From contig AP026544.2 in the NCBI GenBank assembly GCA_026075535.2, forward strand, positions 1,488,001 through 1,552,000: a stretch of 64,000 nt of DNA. Reading direction: 5' to 3'. Under the pieces are notes generated by a model that made no database searches, had not been told where the DNA came from, and was given only the letters and a program-made list of their open reading frames with translations. This document shows, in pieces, positions 43,816 to 55,080 of this stretch. The position numbers and the translations under genes are program-made. This DNA comes from Tricholoma matsutake (lineage: Eukaryota > Basidiomycota > Agaricomycetes > Agaricales > Tricholomataceae). Each line of letters begins with the position of its first letter. Position 1 is the stretch's first letter.

Positions 43816-43820
43816 GAGTC
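43816..43820. repeat. Target-site duplication of gypsy-1, right
   Basis: GAGTC, matching 37764-37768. Confidence 0.85.
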
Positions 43821-46618
43821 TTGAGGATTTGTTCAAAAATGGAATGAACACTTGTATACCTGCCAAAGGTGAATTCTGGTGAGATTTTGGCCAGATGTTG
43901 CCTGAAGGAATCTCTGATTTTTTCCAAAGTAAACTGGACATTAGAAGAAGTAGGAGTGACAACTGGCCTGGGAATGCTGCTGAGTCTATGAAATCTCTGT
44001 GTCAGTGAGTCCAAAAGATCAGAATGGAACTCATGCCAATCTGCAGTTATAGAATCTGGTCTTTCCTGCCATATGTTAAAAAGGACTGTGATTATGGCAT
44101 CATATGCACAACTGTTGCTATGCCACTGTGTGCCTACAGGTATATTCAGCTGCATGGTTGGTGAAGGATTCTCAGGCTGATCAAATTTTACCCTCTTTAT
44201 GTTTGGCTTTTTGTTGGGAGGAACCATGTATGAACTTTTGCGCTTAAGCTGGACAGTCCTACTTTGAAAGTCACCTGGTTCCTTTGGTGTTGAAATAATG
44301 TGAGAAGTATTTGGTGCCTTTGGTGCATTGCTATTACTTCCAAGCACCTGCCAATTGATTTCAGTACCTTGCCATTCCAGAAATGGATCAGACTTACTCC
44401 AACATATAGCAGAATAAATTGTAGATGGTACATAGTTCTTGCCTTTATATTCTTGGAATAAATCAATCAAAGTGTTTCTACATTCTGCCATTGCAATCTT
44501 TCTGGGTAGCTTGTCTTCAAACCTCAGTTTGGTAATGTTGTCCAAGAGCTCAAGCTCACAAAACTCTTGGCAGAGAGCACCTGATGCACCACCAGTAATC
44601 TTGCTTGAATGAAAGCTAGTGAGGATAAGAGTCCCATTTGCAGTTGAGCTTCTTGACAGTGCTGTATAATAACCTTGATGAGAGCGACATTCAGTAAGGT
44701 CAACAACATTGAAAGGACATGTTTTTCCCTGAGATGCATAATCTGTCATTGCAAAATTAAGGAGGGCCTCAACTTGATTCCTTGACACAGTGATAGATGT
44801 GTCATCTGGCAATCTGCAGCTTGTGGTAACACTGGTTCTTGTGAGTGGGACAACATTTAGTGGTAGACCATCAAGATTGACAGGAGTTGTAGGATTAACA
44901 AGTTGAACAAACAGGGTATCCAATACATCCTTACCATTCTGGCCCTTGTGTGAATTCCATCCATATACAATTGCCTCTTGACCCTTTGTAATGCACATTT
45001 CTGTAGCAGCATTGTTACAGATCATAATTGGCATACCAATGCAAATAGACAACTTTCCTGGAATGAGCTTTGTGTTTGCACAGGTAGGTTGTTCCCACAG
45101 GGCTTCTTGAATGCAATCTGAAATATCAGCACCTTTAACTGAATGTTTACGACCTGTGAATGCCTTGTGCTTCTCTCCATCCTCTTCAGAATTATTGGAT
45201 GGAATGCTGTCAATAGAATAAAGGTGAGTGAGGCATTGCTTTGTCTCAGCTGCAAACCTCTCACTTCCAAGCTTATTTATTTCATCCTTTTGTGAATTGA
45301 GAGTTGTTATGATAGATACATTCCTAAATTGTTTCTCAGTTACACATGAATGGCCTGGGAGCTCACTAGATATACAAGATCGAAGAAAGGTTAGATCAGC
45401 AGGAGTGCATGCTTTGTAGCACACATTTGCCAATGCCTTTCTAAATTTTGCATCTTCCAAGGACTATGCTCGCTGTCTCATGTTCTGTCAAAGGATTACA
45501 ACTGTTGTTACTTGGCGCCACAAAGCCTTACCAATAGCTGCCTCCTGTTCACAAAGTGAAACTGCATTTTTCCCCACAGTGCGGCTATATAGTGATGCAT
45601 GTTCTTGACCTATCACAGGTGGTAACTGAGCAAAATCACCAGCAAAAATCATATTTAGACCGCCAAATGGAGCATCAAGGTTGTTCAAGACCTGTGCTAA
45701 TCTTGCACTTATGAGATACATATGCCGACAAGATAGCATTGACACCTCATCAAGAAACACATAATGCACTCCTTCTAACCTGGATCATACTTGTGCTAGT
45801 TGAACATTTGATGTTTTCTTTCCATCACTATTGATTCCAAACATGGAGTGGTAAGTAGAGCCTTTTAATAATAAAGCAGCTGCACTTCCAGTTGGTGCAA
45901 CAATGACAAAACAATGAGACTCTTTATGAATTTAAAAAAATTCAACCAGAGCTTTCAGCACTTGTGTTTTACCTGTCCCTGCCATTCCTGCAATGTTCAT
46001 CTTTAGCTGCTCAGAATCAGGACTGCATGCATGATTTGCTACAATACAAAAGGCACAATCTTGTTCCTTGTTCAATTCAAATTGTGTAGAAGTGGTTTCA
46101 ATAACTTCTTGCCATTCTTTAGAGAAGAATGAGTGGCTCATGTATGACTTATCAACAACATGAACATCATTAGGTATGAAAGAAGCAGTACCTGTTCCAG
46201 AGTTAGTGCTGGGTAAATGGCATGCCTGTTCTTCCAATATTTCTATGCTTTTGTTGGTTACAATGGATCGCCATTCGGCAGCTGTCTGTTCAGTTGCAAT
46301 AGCTGGTGGTTTGATATTCAAATCATCTGGAAGCAAGTTTGGCTGACAATCAGTCCAACCTAGCTTTGACAGCATTCTTCTTATATCAGTCATCAATCCA
46401 ATGCATGCTCTGGCATTTTTACCCACAATAGGTGATATTGAAAAATCATCAAAGACAGGACTTCTTTCATTTGCTCCATTTATGGCATCCTCAATAGCCA
46501 ATTGATCCAAGTCCTGGAATAATTGACTACCTAGCTCACCCCACTGACTAGGGATTGATGCAGCACCTTTTTTCATCTGTGCATGAAAATCATCTCTGGC
46601 ATCCAGACATTCATATCA
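43816..46618 (-). pseudogene. Helitron PIF1-family helicase and protease cysteine box
   Basis: From TGA 46616 (in NMNI-stop-YECLDARDD, normally Arg) the frame runs through a pre-helicase part, Walker A GMAGTGKTQVLKAL (about 45950-45990), TAA near 45932, TGA 45785, Walker B YVFLDEVSM (about 45745), FAGDFAQLPPV, TAG near 45466, and the C-terminal helicase part (KLSICIGMPIMICNN, FAMTDYASQGKTCPF, YTALSRSSTANGTLIL). After a basic linker comes TQWHSNSCAYDAIITVLFNIW, the cysteine box of a ubiquitin-specific-protease-like fold, Cys codon at 44108-44110. The frame stops at 43811 only because gypsy-1 begins there. Helicase unwinding for rolling-circle transposition is the known family role. Confidence 0.85.
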
Positions 46619-48377
46619 AATGTTCATGTTTTTCATCAACTCCATATGGCAGGCTGAAAATATATGAGTCAAGAAGGTCTCATCCCATGAGCTTGTTCTA
46701 TCTTTGAGATCTAAACCACTTCTCCAGGGCTTAAACAATGTCAGCATAGTGGAACAATAGTACTCACAATCTCCTTGATCACACTGGGGCAAAGTTTGAC
46801 CTATGAAGTTTGGAACACATATTTTCTTTAGTTTGCATGCACCATGGGTTTCTGCTAATGGGTGGTCTATGAGAAAAGGAAGAAGAGTGGACTTTGAGCT
46901 TTTACTGCCAATACAAGCACCAGTGCCACTTCCATGCTTTTCAGAAGAACTATTATTGCTATCTAATTCTGAGTCAGCTTTAACCTCATCTTTTAGAAGA
47001 ACAATCTTCTTCTTTCTAGTTGTTTGCTTTTCATGCTGATATCTTGAGATCTAGTCATACAAGGACATGTTATGAAGCTCAGCAGGGCGATACATATAAT
47101 TTTGAACTGGAGACAGACCAATAACTTGTCCATTGTGCTTGAATAATGTAATTTTTTCAGGCTGCTCATATTCAGATTCAGTTTGACCTGTGTTGTTAGA
47201 ACTAGTGTCATCTGACTTGGTGCTATCTGAGCTCAAGGATTTCTGATTCCATGGCTTTCTGGCCTCATGGACAAAGGACTGCCAGTAAAATGGAACAAAC
47301 AGGTGATTTGTGTAATGGTCAGGATTTCCAAGAAGATACATACATATCATTGGTGAACCCATTTCCATTTTTGCACTTAGAGAATTAACAATCTTTGTCA
47401 TCAATTTACGAGCCTTATTATTGCGGGAATCATCACCTGCAATCATCTCAGTATTCCTCTGAAACATTGAGCAAACTGTATCAAAAATAACATGAGTTTT
47501 CAATGCAGGCTTAGTAACATAGTTTGAAACATAGAGAAGAACACCCTTAATTGCAGTGCCAGACTGCAAGCTGGTGACATCAGTATTGCATCTGAACAAG
47601 TATGTTACAACATAAGTGAATGAGTGGAGCCATGATTCCTTTTTTTTAATATTGATGCCACCAGTTTCATCATCAAACTCTGTTTTAGCAAAAATTGGCC
47701 TAGGAAGTCTAGCCTTACATTTTCCCCATATATTGTCAAGGCATCCCTTGTAAGGACAAGCTTTGTTCTGAGAACCATCCCTATTTTTATTTGTTGAACA
47801 CTTGTGAACATTGGACTTCAATATAATATCATTAACAGTAGTTTTAAATCTTGACCACTATCCTGTTAGCAAGACACAATTGTCACAAGCTTTGCAAGGT
47901 GAATTAGGGCAATGTGGTGGTGGTGGCTCAGGCAGTGTTTCAGTTGGGTTTTTATATCCTTCACTCTTTGAGGCAACATTGACAGCAGCCTGCACTTCAC
48001 TACCATCTGCTGATAAAAATTCACCTGCATGACAACTTTCTAAATACTCAGCAAGCTTAGTGTGAAATTCAGAATCTGGCTTGAGGATTCTAGACCGAAC
48101 TTCATCTGGTGAAAGATTGCCTTGAATCCATAGCAACATATGGAGATGCAGGGTTAGTCACCCTTGTTGCTCAACTGTTCTGTAGTAGCCAGAAGTATCT
48201 CCATACAGGCCTCGGTGATCAGACCCCACTCCCAGAACATGCTCAATGAACATTTTAACCATAAAGTGAAAAAATTGTGCACCTGCAACTGGATTATTTG
48301 CAATCAGATGGTAGCGCTCATCTTCTGTCTGTGATAGCTCAATATTCATCTTTTCATTGTTATCAGCGAAATAAAGA
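46619..48377 (-). pseudogene. Helitron Rep (HUH nuclease) domain and linker
   Basis: Reads HYLYFADNNEK, HFMVKMFIEHVLG, then VEQQG-stop-LTLHLHMLLW, where LHLHM is the HUH metal-binding motif and the stop is TGA 48158 at an Arg position. It continues CKACDNCVL, CPYKGCLDNIWGKCKARLPR, FTYVVTYLFRCNTDVTSLQS, SNYVTKPALK, and a linker with FLIDHPLAETH and DQGDCEYYCSTMLTLFKPWR. This domain nicks and joins DNA through a tyrosine. A TAG near 47860 and a stop at 47051 also interrupt. Upstream it is separated from the N domain by a hAT MITE. Confidence 0.8.
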
Positions 48378-49123
48378 TAGTGATTATCATGGGTTTGGAG
48401 ACCTGCACGGGTATGAGCCAAGGGTATGCAGGGGTATGGGTATGGGTACAGGACCCTGTACCCTCGACAAACCTGTACCCGCATGGCGGGTATATGGGTA
48501 TTGCCTATTTGGGCCGCCAGACTTAAAATGCTTGTATCTCGCTCAATATTGTACCGTTTTTCCTCATTATTAATGCGTATTACACGGTCCTTAGTAGTCT
48601 ATTCATGTATAATAACAATAATGTTCAAATTCATGTAGTTAAAAATCAGATTTTTGCTGATAACACCTCTCCTAACTTAAAAGTACCATATCTCATCGAG
48701 TTTTTGACCATTTTCTGAGGCAAAATGTGCGTTCTGCTGCGTTTACTGGTGTTAATTGATATACAGCAACAGTTGAGCTCCAAGACTTGCAGTCAACAAT
48801 CACATTTTTGCAGTAACTCATCCATTCTGACTGAATTTGCTAAATCTCATTTTCTGACCATCTTCCGACATTGTTAGTGTATTCTCATGGGTTCAGGAGT
48901 GTCCATTGATGTGATGTGTCCATGCATGCATACCTGTAGTTGAACATTGATTTGACATTGATTTTTTCATTTTCTAGGCTAACACTACCCAAGCACTGCC
49001 TAATCTACATCTTGAAACCTTTGACAAATGCCCACTGGCACGAGGGTATTTTGTACCCTCATACCCTCGGGTATGGGTATGGGTACCAAATATTTACCCA
49101 CGGGTTACCCATGACAATCACTA
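48378..49123. mobile_element. hAT-type MITE, 746 bases
   Basis: Terminal inverted repeats TAGTGATTATCATGGGT and TAGTGATTGTCATGGGT, flanked by AATAAAGA (48370-48377) and AATAAAGG (49124-49131), an 8-bp duplication with one mismatch. Subterminal runs of GGGTATGGGTATGG lie at both sides. No transposase. It splits the Helitron between its N domain and Rep domain. Confidence 0.85.
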
Positions 49124-50989
49124 AATAAAGGCAGATTGTCAGCAGGAGATAATGTAATACACCAAATAGGAGCACCCATGTATGCTATCATGGACCATAT
49201 TTCACTATGCATATATTTTTTGCTTGTAATTGAACCACTAACTTTTCCATCAACATGATCAAGATCATGGATCAGCTGAAAGCACTGTTTCTCATCTTCT
49301 GTAGAAGGCTTCACTATTTCACCTTCAGACATTCTTTTGGCTAGATTTTCCAACACATCTTGATTTACACTTAGGAGTCTTTCTGCAATTTCACCAAAGT
49401 TATTTTTATCTGCAAGCAAAAAACCTCCTGTTGTGCATGCACTGATCTGTTCATGACTGAAGGCAACAAATGGGAAACATATATCCCTCTGGAAGCGCTT
49501 GTCATGATACATTAACAAGTGTTGTTTGTGAGCTTTATCAGATAATGGTGTTGCTCCAATCCCTCCCAAACCATATGGAAATAGCCAAGGAAATATCTGT
49601 GGGTATAAATTTGGATTGTTGTAAATGGATTGGGGGGATGCATCATGGGATACTGACAGTGCACCCCCATGGTTGTTCCAATGGTGCAAGGCAATACCCT
49701 TCAGTGCATTGATTGTCTTGGTGTTGTACTGATCACCAGTTATACCATGAACCACAAAAGGACAATCACCTTCCTCTACACCATCATCAAGAGCATTGTC
49801 AAATATACTTGTTCCTTCTTCTACCTTATTGGTTATTGAATATTGGTATTCAACAGAAACAGGTGGGGCTTTTTCAGGATAATGATCAAGTTCATCATAT
49901 GCTATCTCAAGATCTGCATAATCAGAGTGGTTTAATTTTAGCCATTCCAGTACATCAGCTACCTGTTTTCTTCTGACCAAGAGTGGAGTATGTTGTTATT
50001 CTTTTTCTGTTTGCTTACATGGCCCAGTAAACAAAACTGCAAGCACTTCATCAAGGTCCTCCATAGGTGGTGGAAGACAGTGGTAAACCTTGGGAACAGG
50101 GGATTCAAATGTTATTACATGTGATGCCATTTTTCTCAACCCTGAAGATGCAACATGGACAAAGCAACTATTGACACGCACACGTGCAATCAGCAATCTC
50201 TCTACAAATCCAAAACATGACAGCTCTTTAGGAATTGCACCCAACCATAAACCATTTGCCAAAGCAAAATGAGGAACCTTTCCTTTTCGCAATTGCAGTC
50301 TGCAGCTATCACAAACACAATTACAACTATGGTCTATTACAGGGCCTTTGAACTCAGATATTGGTTGTGTATCTTTGGAACGTTCAACTCTAGTAATACC
50401 AGAAGTGTGTAGCACATGAAGTAAATTTTTAATTGCTTTTAGTTTAGAAAGCTGCTTTACAGGACACAACTTCCCACACACAGCACAACCTGCCTCCTCC
50501 AAAGAAGATGGGTAGGAATTTGCACAGAAATCACTGATAATCCTGTGGGACAGATCTTGCTCCAGTGGTGCAGGAGGAAATGGAGCAGGGTGAACAATTG
50601 GTTTGACCCATTGTGCACTATTGCTATTAGTATTTGTTTGCAAGGGTTCTGAGCATTGTGCAGAAAAAGGCAATTCTACACCATTTTTCACATCATCAGC
50701 ATTATGGAGTGGTGCAGATTGATTGAGATTAAGTCTTGAAGCACATTTCTGGTTTTTGTCCTTTTCAGCACTTGACTGGACAATAGAGAAAACACTCAAG
50801 TACAAGTTACAAGATGCACAGCTGTGGCTGTCAAAGTAATGAACAAAATCAGACTTTGCAACATGTGATCCTACAGAAATGTGGTGCAATCATGCAATCT
50901 TAAGACCCATTTGAAGGGACACATGAGGGATAATATCCTGCAGGGGTACATTAGCATGTACAAAATTCTTATGAACTGGGAGGTCTTTA
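49124..50989 (-). pseudogene. Helitron N-terminal region and Helitron-like N domain
   Basis: From 50989 the minus strand reads DLPVHKNFVHANVPLQDIIP, a TGA at 50890, ISVGSHVAKSDFVHYFDSHS, CASCNLYLSVFS, then CAVCGKLCPVKQLSKL and CNCVCDSC (zinc-binding pairs) and a stop near 49995. The next frame, 49980-49124, has HHWNNHGGALSVSHD, YPQIFPWLFPYGLGGIG and AYMGAPIWCITLSPADN, the conserved Helitron-like N domain that precedes Rep. The frame ends inside the hAT MITE. The two frames are separated by one stop or shift near 49985. Confidence 0.8.
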
Positions 50990-51579
50990 CACTGCCCCAT
51001 ATGTTCCACGCAGATCCGTGCAGAATTACATGGACTCTGCATGGATCTGCACAGACTCCACACAGATTTGCAATCCATACAATAAACCATTTTTGCTGTG
51101 CAACAGGGTGTGCCAGTCTGCACAGATCGGTGCAGATTAACATGGATTCCATGTATTTTACTCGGATTCCATGGATTTCGTCCGTCTGTGTCTGTGATCG
51201 ACCAGGTTGGACCAGCAAGGACAGTCCACATGCATCCGAGCAGACCATTTGAGCTTAGCAAAATAATGTCATGAATGGTGTTTGAACTCAGAGCCTCATG
51301 GTTAACTAATAAAGTACAGATGCACATTACCATTACACTATGCAGCCATTATTGTTTGTAGCCATTGATGCAACTACATATGACTGTTTGGCTTTGTATG
51401 ACAAAGCACACAGCCATGTCATCAACATTGCCAGCTCATCACTCACCACCACCACCACCACCACCATCAACGACGACCATGCTGCCACCTCACTCCCTCC
51501 CTCCTTCCCTCTCTACCACCACCATCTCCACTCTACCAACATCACCTCCACCCACTCCCAGCCCCATTCCATGGCCATG

Positions 51580-52005
51580 AAGAGCTGCCAACAAGCCGAC
51601 CAGAAGCAACATGGGCCCAAACAATGCAATTGCATCATTTGGGCCATAAGTAATTTTTTTTATTTGTTTCTTTTTTTTATCAACTAACTAATTGTTGTCT
51701 TTGTTTTTTAGGTTCTAATCTACAGGTAATGACGGACGACAACATGGGCCATAGGTAATTTTTATTTATTCATTTCTTCTTTTTATCAATTAACTAATTG
51801 TTTTCTTTGTTTTTTAGGTTCTAATCTACAGGTAATGACTCCACGGCCACAAAGAGCTGCAAACAAGCTGACCAGAAGCAACGCAGGCCCAAACAACGCA
51901 ATTGCGTCGTTTGGGCTGTAGGTAATTTTTTTTTATTCATTTCTTCTTTTTCTCAACTAACTAATTATTTTCTTTGTTTTTTAGGTTCTAATCTACAGGT
52001 AACAA
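51580..52005 (+). repeat. Tandem units of palindrome plus intron-like tract
   Basis: Three units, the middle one shortened (about 51580-51730, 51731-51838, 51839-52005). Complete units contain a palindrome of the form GCCCAAACAACGCAATTGCG followed by TCGTTTGGGC, then GTAGGTAATTTTT, a CTAACTAAT branch-like word, a T-rich tract, TTTTTTAG and GGTTCTAATCTACAG. The second part has all signals of a short spliceosomal intron. Confidence 0.7.
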
Positions 52006-52149
52006 CAGACAACAATGCAGGACAACACAAACCCCCCCAAAATAGATGAAAATGAGCACCAGGGCCCCACCACAACCACCCATGGCAACAGATGACACAC
52101 CACTTGCCCCCAGCCCCACGACACCAACAAAACCAATGCCAACCACAGA

Positions 52150-52400
52150 ACAACACACCACCCACCATCCACCCCACAAGGACACACCACCCACCATCCA
52201 CCCCACAAGGACACACCACCCACCATCCACCCCACAAGGACACACCACCCACCATCCACCCCACAAGGACACACCACCCACCATCCACCCCACAAGGACA
52301 CACCACCCACCATCCACCCCACAAGGACACACCACCCACCATCCACCCCACAAGGACACACCACCCACCATCCACCCCACAAGGACACACCACCCACCCC
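52150..52400 (+). repeat. 29-bp minisatellite, about 8 copies
   Basis: Unit CACACCACCCACCATCCACC plus CCACAAGGA, almost identical copies. Because 29 is not a multiple of 3, all six frames stay open over three units, which explains the long overlapping open frames here. Confidence 0.9.
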
Positions 52401-52884
52401 CAGCCTCGCGAGCCACTGCTTGTGGGGTGGATGGTGGGTGGAATGATGACAAGGGGGATGGGAGACGAGAGGAAAGGGAGATGAAGGGGGAGGGGGAGGG
52501 AGACGATGAGGGAGATGGGACAGGAGATGACAGCATACCACCCACCCCCAGCCTCATGAGCAACTGCTCATGGGGTGGATCGCAGGTGGAACAACGACGA
52601 GGAAGGGGGGTGCATACAGACCAACAGGGAACAGTGAGGGGGGACAAGAGGGGGCCACAAGGGAGGGCCGATGATGAATGCACCTGCCCCTGCCATCTTG
52701 CATGCTAGCGAGACAGTGGGTTATTTATTTTATTCTATAGTCTACTGCCCCCCTCTTCGGCAGGGGGGCAACTTTTTTTGTATTTAATACTACCAATAAA
52801 ATGTCCCCCGTTGTGGGGCATCCTTGTTTTTTTTTGCCATCAACCCATACCTCAATTCTTCATTTGGGTCACCACATGGTTGGG

Positions 52885-53185
52885 ATCTGTGTGGACTTAT
52901 GTGGACTCCACATGGACTTATGCAGACTCCACATGGACTTATGTGGACTCTGCGTGGACTTATGCGGACTCTGCATGGACTTATGCAGACTCTGCATGGA
53001 CTTATGCAGACTCTGCATGGACTTATGCGGACTCTGCGTGGACTTATGTGGACTCTGCATGGACTTATGCAGACTCCACGTGGACTTATGCGGACTCCAT
53101 GTGGACTTATGTGGACTCTGCGTGGACTTATGCGGACTCTGCATGGACTTATGTGGACTTATGTGGACTCCATGTGGACTGGGGT
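52885..53185 (+). repeat. 21-bp minisatellite with internal palindrome, about 14 copies
   Basis: Unit TGGACTTATGCAGACTCTGCA, with variants C/T and A/G. Most units keep the 13-base palindrome TGCAGACTCTGCA or a matched variant. The words resemble the terminal part of the surrounding CACTG element (ATGGACTCTGCATGGATCTG near 51030), so the array probably grew from it. Confidence 0.85.
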
Positions 53186-53297
53186 GGGGTCCATGGTGAA
53201 AGGGGTGTAATTTTTCATTTTGGTCACCAGATGGTTGGACTCTGCACAGAGTCCGCACAGTCTGCACAGATCTGTGTGGAACATATGAAGCAGTGTA

Positions 53298-53560
53298 AAT
53301 TACTGTGAACTGGATATGCCAGTAGCCCAGCACTATCAACATGATCAACATAATTCAACCCACTATCACAGGGGATATCATCATGACATGCAACAATATA
53401 TGGGTCAATAGCTGCATGTGCAAATACATACTGCCTACCACCACCACAGTTCAAGTTAGAGGATCTAATTGCATGAATATTGTTATTATTAATCATCAAC
53501 TGCTGTGGGCAGAGAGAAAGAGAAGACCAAGTGTGAGGTCTATAAATGGGCAGTATGCCC
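53298..53560 (-). other. Possible upstream Helitron coding sequence
   Basis: The minus strand is open with CGGGRQYVFAHAAIDPYIVA, SGLNYVDHVDSAGLLAYPVH and SN, and leads into the CACTG element. It could join the Helitron N-terminus at 50989, but the family is too variable here for me to confirm it. Confidence 0.3.
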
Positions 53561-55080
53561 TGTAACTGGCAAAGCGAGCAAAGATCAAGAAAAAGGAAAA
53601 GCCATTGGAGCAAACAACACAGGGGTAACAAAGTCTGGGAATGATATAGGATCTGTACTTGAGCAGCCATAGACTTTGCATCATGGAGACACTGCTGCAA
53701 TTCAGAAGACAAATTTAAATGCATGGAGAAAAAGGACATAATATGTGCAAAGAAATCATGTTTTAATATTGTGTGGCGCATAGCATGCATAGATACAAGA
53801 TAAGAAAGTACACAGACATTTTCATAAGGAATGCAAGACGCCAGTATGGCCAACAGAAAAAGGTCAGTGTAGTACAAGTGCATCAGACCAAAATATTGGC
53901 TCTTTGAAAAAGAAGAATGAGTCGTGAAAGGAAGCAAAAGATGGCACAAAATATATTGTAAAACATTGACTTTGTATCGCGCATATTGACAAGCAGTGTG
54001 TTTCCATTACAGGGCAAGTCCTTGATGAGGTCATCCAAATACAGCTGAGCTGCAGATATATCTCACAAGTGAGACGCAAGGATAGGGCGAAGTGCCACCC
54101 CAGGCATTCCACAAAGAGAAGTAGCAGGAAGTGCAACCTGCATAGGCTTGGAATACATGTTCTGTTACATTACAAAAATCAGTTGGTCATTATATATGAC
54201 AGGTAGGAAAGAAGACATACATTGAACCATAACTCCATTGGATATTGACATGCTGCTGTGCCACTAGATATAAAGGTTTTGCTGTGTAGCATTCGAGCAA
54301 GTCATGGATCAAAAAAAAAAGGATATTTAAACAAAACCCAAATACTCATGATTGGATACAGTGGCTGGGCACTGTGCATGTGAAATTCAAGGGTCCCAGC
54401 ATTGAAAGAAAGAAAGCCATGCAAACAAGCAAGATCAACATTTCAGCAGCGAGGTTGTGATCAATGGTGAGAAAGGCTTCAAGAATCAGTGGGAAAATGC
54501 AACAAAGTTGAACTTGAACATGATGTGTCACATGTCACATGTAGCATTCCAGTGAAAAGTTGATCCACAGTGGAACGACTCAGAACAATGAAAATGCCAT
54601 TTGTTGACTCCCAATGATGCAGAACAACAAAGTATCTTCTCTTTATTCTTTCTGTTTCTTCCAACAAATTTGTATAACATATATACAGTACTATGGTTAT
54701 TATTCTAAATGCTTTGGACGATGCCCAGCAGCCCTATTAAGATTCCATCGAGAGCATTGTTGGACATAGCTGTGATGCACAATGATTCACAGCGATAGGA
54801 TCATTCTGGATCATTCCACATTGCTGTGCATCAAATGACTTTTCACCGGAAATATACTGCCGTGAAGAATTCGAAGCAGACTCTTATCTGTGTCATTGTT
54901 CCGAGGTTGAACAAAAGGAAGGTGTGCTTATACCCATGTATCTGAGGCATTATCTGTTTTGAGAAATCAAATAGGCATGCTTCATCAGTGTTTGTGTTTG
55001 ACAGAGTTTATTTAAAGTTCATGCCAAGGATTGTCAGGAATTTCAACTCATTGTCTATCTCACATTGTGTGCAATTGTCC
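53561..55080. other. No gene recognised
   Basis: Hydrophobic, Leu/Cys/His-rich open stretches on the minus strand (53570-54540), without splice or domain support. AT-rich. Possibly an old gene or transposon. Confidence 0.3.

Larger units (their letters stand above)
37222..50989 (-). mobile_element. Helitron (rolling-circle transposon), interrupted and decayed
   Basis: Minus strand, in order from 50989: zinc-binding N-terminal region, Helitron-like N domain, Rep nuclease with its HUH motif, PIF1-family helicase, and a C-terminal USP-like protease domain. It is split by a hAT MITE (48378-49123) and gypsy-1 (37769-43815), with a CACTG-ended element at the upstream edge. The exact Helitron ends were not identified. 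TGA codons at 50890, 48158, 46616 and 45785 plus a few TAG/TAA codons make it non-functional. Confidence 0.8.
50990..53295. mobile_element. CACTG-ended non-autonomous DNA element, 2.3 kb
   Basis: Ends: CACTGCCCCATATGTTCCAC at 50990 and, complemented at 53295, CACTGCTTCATATGTTCCAC; similarity extends about 34 bases with an internal GATCCGTGCAGA dyad. TA lies on both sides (50988-50989, 53296-53297), compatible with a 2-bp duplication as in Tc1/mariner-like elements. No transposase was found. The interior holds a tripled palindrome/intron-like unit, a 29-bp satellite, two hairpins and a 21-bp satellite. It sits at the upstream part of the Helitron gene. Confidence 0.65.

Noticed and set aside
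51965..52708. Several ORFs up to 231 codons rich in WVVCPCG or THHPPSTPQG
   Set aside because: Produced by a 29-bp repeat that opens all frames.
52150..53185. CRISPR-like arrays
   Set aside because: Both arrays are head-to-tail satellites without spacers, in a eukaryotic transposon setting.
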